In this document: positions 32,389-35,998 of the stretch, one piece after another | Layout: every line of letters begins with the position of its first letter | Numbering within the stretch: position 1 is the first letter of the stretch | Assembly: GCA_902800065.1 (NCBI GenBank) | Contig: CADCDE010000039.1 | Location: 1-35,998 of the forward strand | Origin: an uncultured Ruminococcus sp. | Lineage (GTDB): Bacteria; Bacillota; Clostridia; Oscillospirales; Acutalibacteraceae | DNA length: 35,998 nt | Reading direction: 5' to 3' | The notes under the pieces: model-generated | Databases searched by the model: none | The model's input: the letters and a program-made list of their open reading frames with translations, nothing else | Told to the model about the DNA's origin: nothing | Made by a program: the position numbers and the translations under genes

Positions 32389-33505
32389 GTCTTTTTATCA
32401 ATTCAAAAGAATCTGCAATGTAATGTTCTGAATCAGCAGCAGCGTTTTCATCAAAATGTGAAGCACTGCTGTTTTTTCTGTCATATGATTTATATATAAG
32501 ATATGGCACAGGCTCACTTGAAATTCTTTTCAGATGTACAGGAACGGTAATATTCGATACTGCCATCAGACCGAAATCCTCACCCATTTCCTTGAGCCCC
32601 TCAAAAACAGGCTTGACAATATCTTTATCAAAATCGGAAATAACCTTTGTTTTCATCTCAAAGTCACCGCTGAGAGAACTTTCATATGCTCTGTCGTTGT
32701 ACAAGAAAACAATATCATTTTCATTCAATTTTTCGAGTATGGTCTCTGAAACATTCTCTCTGCACGGAACAACCTCTGCTTTCATATATCCTGCCATGCC
32801 ACGAACATAATCACTGTCTGTCACAACACAGCATTCCAGACCGAATTTATCCCTGAAGCTCTCTATATCATATACTGCACTTTCTCCCCATATCCACACA
32901 GAATCCACACTGTGATTTTTCAGAACATCACAGCTTTTTTTCATGATATTATATATCGGCTGTGCAAAATCACCCTTCGGAAGATGCTCCGCTATACACC
33001 TTGATACAGCTTCATTCGGGGAAGAAAAATCTCCTGCATAAAGCTCTCCGTGCTTCCATATCAAAAAGATATTATCATCTTTTCTGACAAACTCGAAAAT
33101 ATTATTATTGAAACTTTCACAAAGCTCTTTGTAAATATCATCAATATCATCAGGCATGATTTCTGCAAGCATAGTCTTTTCTTCGTAAACTTCTTCATCG
33201 GACAGCTTCACGAAACTGCATTTAAAAATAACATCATCCTTTTCGGAAATTATTCCAATACCCGAAGCATATAAAACTGCACTTCCCCTGAAATCCAGCT
33301 TCGGATCATATCCGAACAGTGAAAAAACTGATTTTTCGACAGAATATCTGTCAGCAGATTCAGAGGTCTTTGTAAGACCTGTTTCCGAATACTTTGCCAG
33401 TTCATCCAGACAGGGCTTATCTGCACTTGACAGTGGTGTAATATTATTTTTATCGGGCATAGTCCTGTCAGCCATTGCACCGAATATCAAAACGGCATAT
33501 TTCAT
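32372..33505 (-). CDS. ApgM-fold protein lacking metal ligands (pseudoenzyme)
   Basis: The overall pattern is that of cofactor-independent phosphoglycerate mutase ApgM: MKYAVLIFGAMADR at the start, ADKPCLDELAKYSETGL, SLFGYDPKLDFRG, FRDKFGLECCVVTDSDYVRGMAGYM, and PVHLKRISSEPVPYLIY at the end. The residues that bind metal and phosphate are replaced: PDGMAD is FGAMAD, the serine of the GSD motif aligns with Val, the EAGH region reads YESSLSG, and PDHPTP with its later His reads VSNITVP and RISS. Length (377) is only slightly short. Catalysis is therefore unlikely; a regulatory or structural role is possible. It has its own promoter and a leader with a repeat copy. Confidence 0.72.
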   Translation of the reverse strand: MKYAVLIFGAMADRTMPDKNNITPLSSADKPCLDELAKYSETGLTKTSESADRYSVEKSVFSLFGYDPKLDFRGSAVLYASGIGIISEKDDVIFKCSFVKLSDEEVYEEKTMLAEIMPDDIDDIYKELCESFNNNIFEFVRKDDNIFLIWKHGELYAGDFSSPNEAVSRCIAEHLPKGDFAQPIYNIMKKSCDVLKNHSVDSVWIWGESAVYDIESFRDKFGLECCVVTDSDYVRGMAGYMKAEVVPCRENVSETILEKLNENDIVFLYNDRAYESSLSGDFEMKTKVISDFDKDIVKPVFEGLKEMGEDFGLMAVSNITVPVHLKRISSEPVPYLIYKSYDRKNSSASHFDENAAADSEHYIADSFELIKRLISRQ

Positions 33506-33545
33506 AAATTTTCCCCTTTCTTCAAATCTAAAACTTTAATGTCTT

Positions 33546-33610
33546 TGTCATTCCGAACGAAGTGAGGAATCTTTGGAAGATTCTTCGTCGCTGCGCTCCT
33601 CAGAATGACA
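33546..33610. repeat. 65-bp dispersed palindromic repeat, copy 3
   Basis: It begins TGTCATTCCGAACGAAGTGA and ends CTCCTCAGAATGACA, with AATCTTTGGAAGATT in the centre. It aligns to the reverse complement of copy 1 over the full 65 bp. Differences in one arm are often matched in the other. It lies in the leader of the ApgM-like gene. Confidence 0.85.
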
Positions 33611-33654
33611 GGTCAATCCATTGACATGAAAAAATTAGATTTTACAATGTACTA

Positions 33655-33683
33655 ATTATATAACTTTTTCAATACATATTCAA
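33655..33683 (-). promoter_or_regulatory. Sigma-A promoter of the ApgM-like gene
   Basis: Minus-strand TTGAAT (33683-33678) and TATAAT (33660-33655) are 17 bp apart, giving a leader of about 140 bases that includes repeat copy 3. Confidence 0.65.
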
Positions 33684-33690
33684 TAATAAA

Positions 33691-33723
33691 AAGGAAAGCA
33701 AAATAACTTTGCCCTCCTTTGAA
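33691..33723 (-). terminator. Terminator after the second LRR gene
   Basis: Minus-strand AAAGGAGGGCAAA and TTTGCTTTCCTTT form an imperfect stem followed by TTATTATT. It lies a few bases after the LRR stop. Confidence 0.65.
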
Positions 33724-33727
33724 AATA

Positions 33728-35302
33728 TTATTTTTTAGAAGCTGAGGATATCTTTGATACCTTTCCTTTCTTTTTTGAATAAAAAAGAAGATATACAGTA
33801 AAAAATGCCACTATTCCGCAGTCTGCAAGAAGAATAATAATTATAAGTGCCGTATGTCCCCCAGAAAAAAGATTTTCTTCCTCATCCTCCGGCTTTAAAA
33901 CACCCTTGTCGATATATGCCGGAAGATGACCTATATCCTCAAGCTGATAATTATTTTCCTTTGCGTACTGCTTAATATCATCACTGCCGTACAGTATCAT
34001 ATCCTTGGAGCATCTGTTGAACCCGTTATCCTCGATATGCTTGGGCTTTTTATTGAATACTATCTGAGAAAGATTCGGACAATCCGAAAAGGCAAATGAT
34101 GATATCACAGATGAACTGCTGTTTATCTCAACTCTCGTAAGACTGTAACAATCCTTGCAGGCAAATGACTGTATCTCTTTAACATTATCTCCAAAAGACA
34201 GCCTTCCTAACTGAGAACATCCGTCAAATGAATATTTTCCGACCTTTTCAAGTCCCTTGTTCAGCTCTGTATTTTTCAGGGAAGTGCAGTTTTTGAATGC
34301 TTCATCCCCTATACTCTTGACATTCTCGGGCAAAACAATACTTTCAATCTCCGAACAGCCTTCAAAGCAACCCTCAGGTATTTGGGATATTTTTTCAGGC
34401 AATATGACTCCTTTCAGGAGTGTACAGCCTTTGAAGCATTCCTCTCCCAATGAAACGATATTTTTTGACAGGCTGATATCCTCAAGCACATCACAGTCCT
34501 TAAACGCAGAAAAACCTATAACTGTAACACTATCAGGAACACCTATCTGCTTTAAAGAACGGTTCTTTTCAAAAACACATTCACCGACAGTCTTTACAGT
34601 ATCAGGTATCACTACTGATTGTTCATTTCCGTTATATTTTACAAGTATCCCGTCTCCTGCGACAACAAATTCACCGCTTTGACTTTCCATCCATTTTGTA
34701 CCCTCAAGTGCATGACCTCCAAGATGCTTTATGCTTTTTTGGGGGAGCTGTATATTCTCAAGCGACTTGCATCCCAAAAATGCGTATTCTCCTATCTCAT
34801 CCATACTGTCAGGCAATTTTATTTCTGAAAGACTCTTACAGCCTGAAAAACAGTATTTTCCTAAATATCTCACACCTTCGGATATATCTGCCGCTCTGAG
34901 TGCGGTACAGTCAGAAAACGCACCTTCACCCACAGTCTTCACATTAGACGGTATTATCAGCTTTTTCAGAGCACTGCAAAGTGCAAACGCATTCGGACCT
35001 ATATCCTTTATATAGCTCGATACCTCTATCTCTTTTATAGTCTTATTATACATAAATGCCGCCGAATCGACCTTTGTTACATAATATTTATCTACCTTTG
35101 ACGGCAGCTTCTCATAAAGACCGTTCCCCTTGTATCTGACTATAGCAGCACTTTTTCCGTCATCAAGTATCCTGTAGGTATAGTCACCCCTATTCAAAAT
35201 ATTTGCCGCATATATCTCTGTTTCACATAACGGAAACGAAAATACTGTTATCATAAACACTGTCATAAACAAAAATATTCTTCTCAAAAAACCGTGTTTC
35301 AT
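33728..35302 (-). CDS. BspA-type leucine-rich-repeat membrane protein
   Basis: A signal peptide (FLRRIFLFMTVFMITVFSFPL) ends near YAANI. About a dozen LRR_5 units follow, such as FALCSALKKLIIPSNVKTVG, AFSDCTALRAADISEGVRYL and CFEGCSEIESIVLPENVKSI. A transmembrane helix (ALIIIILLADCGIVAFFTVYLLFY) near residue 480-505 and a Lys/Ser-rich tail end the protein, so the repeats face outward. The plan is the same as the LRR protein at 2712-4163 but with more regular repeats. AAGGGAT precedes the start. It has its own promoter and terminator. Ligand unknown. Confidence 0.88.
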   Translation of the reverse strand: MKHGFLRRIFLFMTVFMITVFSFPLCETEIYAANILNRGDYTYRILDDGKSAAIVRYKGNGLYEKLPSKVDKYYVTKVDSAAFMYNKTIKEIEVSSYIKDIGPNAFALCSALKKLIIPSNVKTVGEGAFSDCTALRAADISEGVRYLGKYCFSGCKSLSEIKLPDSMDEIGEYAFLGCKSLENIQLPQKSIKHLGGHALEGTKWMESQSGEFVVAGDGILVKYNGNEQSVVIPDTVKTVGECVFEKNRSLKQIGVPDSVTVIGFSAFKDCDVLEDISLSKNIVSLGEECFKGCTLLKGVILPEKISQIPEGCFEGCSEIESIVLPENVKSIGDEAFKNCTSLKNTELNKGLEKVGKYSFDGCSQLGRLSFGDNVKEIQSFACKDCYSLTRVEINSSSSVISSFAFSDCPNLSQIVFNKKPKHIEDNGFNRCSKDMILYGSDDIKQYAKENNYQLEDIGHLPAYIDKGVLKPEDEEENLFSGGHTALIIIILLADCGIVAFFTVYLLFYSKKKGKVSKISSASKK

Positions 35303-35340
35303 CAGATTTTATCCCTTTCCTTATTTCATCAGTATGTCTA

Positions 35341-35369
35341 ATAATATCATATAATTCCCGTTTTTTCAA
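35341..35369 (-). promoter_or_regulatory. Sigma-A promoter of the second LRR gene
   Basis: Minus-strand TTGAAA (35369-35364) and TATTAT (35346-35341) are 17 bp apart, 38 bases before the start. Confidence 0.72.
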
Positions 35370-35406
35370 TACCCTAAAAATAACGCTTTTATTTTCGGAA
35401 ATTATA

Positions 35407-35415
35407 TGATATAAT
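35407..35415 (+). promoter_or_regulatory. Extended -10 promoter of the ADP-ribosylglycohydrolase gene
   Basis: TGATATAAT is a TG-extended -10; the -35 region is weak. It lies 24 bases before the ATG, and AAGGAGATG is the ribosome site. Confidence 0.5.
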
Positions 35416-35439
35416 TTCCATGAAGGAGATGAATTATTT

Positions 35440-35998
35440 ATGCCAAGCTTAAAAAATATTATAAAAGGCTGTATCTACGGCGGTGCAATAGGCGATGCAC
35501 TCGGCTATACCATCGAATTTGACCGTGAAAATGAAATTTTCTCGAAATACGGAGAAAACGGGATACAGAAATATGAATATAACAAAAACGGCGAAGCTCT
35601 TATATCAGACGATACACAGATGACTCTTTTCACTGCCGAAGCTATCGTTTATGCCAAGAAAAATAATGTTTCAGTCAGACAACATTGACTGGCTCATAAC
35701 ACAGACAGTCCGCTTTGAAAACAGAACAAAAATCAAGGAATTTGATGAACATATAACATGGCTTAGTGACATAGAAGGGCTTTACGATACAAGGCTGCCG
35801 GGCATAACCTGTATGAACGCTCTCAAAGAGCTTGACAGAACCAAAGCTGTTATAGACGATTACATAGCAGACAAAAGAAATGACAGCAAGGGCTGCGGCG
35901 GTATAATGCGTTGTGCACCTGTCGGACTTTGTCTTAAAGGCAATATAAAAGAAATCGACATGGAAGCTGCACAGCTTTCGGCTATAACTCATTGCCAT
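35440..35998 (+). pseudogene. ADP-ribosylglycohydrolase, frameshifted and cut by the window edge
   Basis: The first frame gives the family start: KGCIYGGAIGDALGYTIEF, then ALISDDTQMTLFTAEAIVYAKK with the metal-binding SDDTQMT. It stops at 35688 after VSVRQH. From 35684 the expected sequence continues in the +1 frame as IDWLITQTVRFE, LPGITCMNAL, SKGCGGIMRCAPVGL and SAITHCH to the window edge. A few residues between the parts (usually a YIYNAY-like stretch) are missing, so a deletion of about 20 bases is likely. The enzyme removes ADP-ribose from proteins or small molecules. The 3' end is outside the window. Confidence 0.82.

Noticed and set aside
1..35998. CRISPR array, tRNA, rRNA, insertion sequence or known riboswitch
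   Set aside because: No regular direct repeats with spacers, no tRNA-like arms, no transposase, and no recognised riboswitch core were seen on either strand.

Overview
The window reads as chromosomal DNA of an anaerobic, spore-forming Clostridia member, most like Ruminococcus and relatives (Oscillospiraceae). Evidence: AT-rich DNA with strong sigma-A promoters and Shine-Dalgarno sites, a complete spoIIIAA-AH sporulation operon, a single-chain pyruvate:ferredoxin oxidoreductase, BspA-type leucine-rich-repeat surface proteins and a secreted protein with tyrosine-rich YxYxYYYK-type repeats. The genus is an inference. No rRNA, tRNA, CRISPR array, transposase or phage gene was seen.

Layout. 1-2621: minus-strand operon of a membrane microprotein, a VanZ-like protein and a bacitracin-type ABC exporter, preceded by the start of a secreted protein. 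2655-4914: minus-strand operon of a YtxH-like protein, a nitroreductase and an LRR membrane protein. 4915-5420: a gene-free control region with nested palindromes, a possible small RNA and divergent promoters. 5421-7506: plus-strand operon of a sugar isomerase-like protein, NrdR and an amidohydrolase. 7556-9283: secreted C39-like/SH3 protein. 9498-14350: spoIIIA operon, with a dispersed palindrome inserted between spoIIIAB and spoIIIAC. 14464-16203: TtcA-like tRNA thiolase and a broken EamA transporter. 16227-19537: tig-clpP-clpX. 19611-21813: thrC and a phosphohydrolase.

21939-26016 looks accessory: an orphan acidic protein, a dipeptidase, two tandem hexapeptide acetyltransferases, two small HTH regulators whose stop codons lie inside terminator loops, and a lipoprotein with an Ada-like Cys motif. 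26049-29588 is the PFOR. 29747-35302 holds a broken folC, an Orn/Lys/Arg decarboxylase-family protein, an ApgM-fold protein that has lost its metal ligands, and a second LRR membrane protein. The window ends inside a frameshifted ADP-ribosylglycohydrolase.

The main oddities are: (1) a putative CU-rich, anti-Shine-Dalgarno RNA or structured leader at 5148-5301; (2) a 65-bp palindromic repeat family with compensatory changes; (3) three genes (EamA, folC, ADP-ribosylglycohydrolase) that each carry a short internal deletion shifting the frame in the same direction, which may be real decay or assembly error; (4) the ApgM pseudoenzyme; (5) an unannotated membrane microprotein coupled to VanZ. All assignments come from reading motifs by eye; no database search was run.
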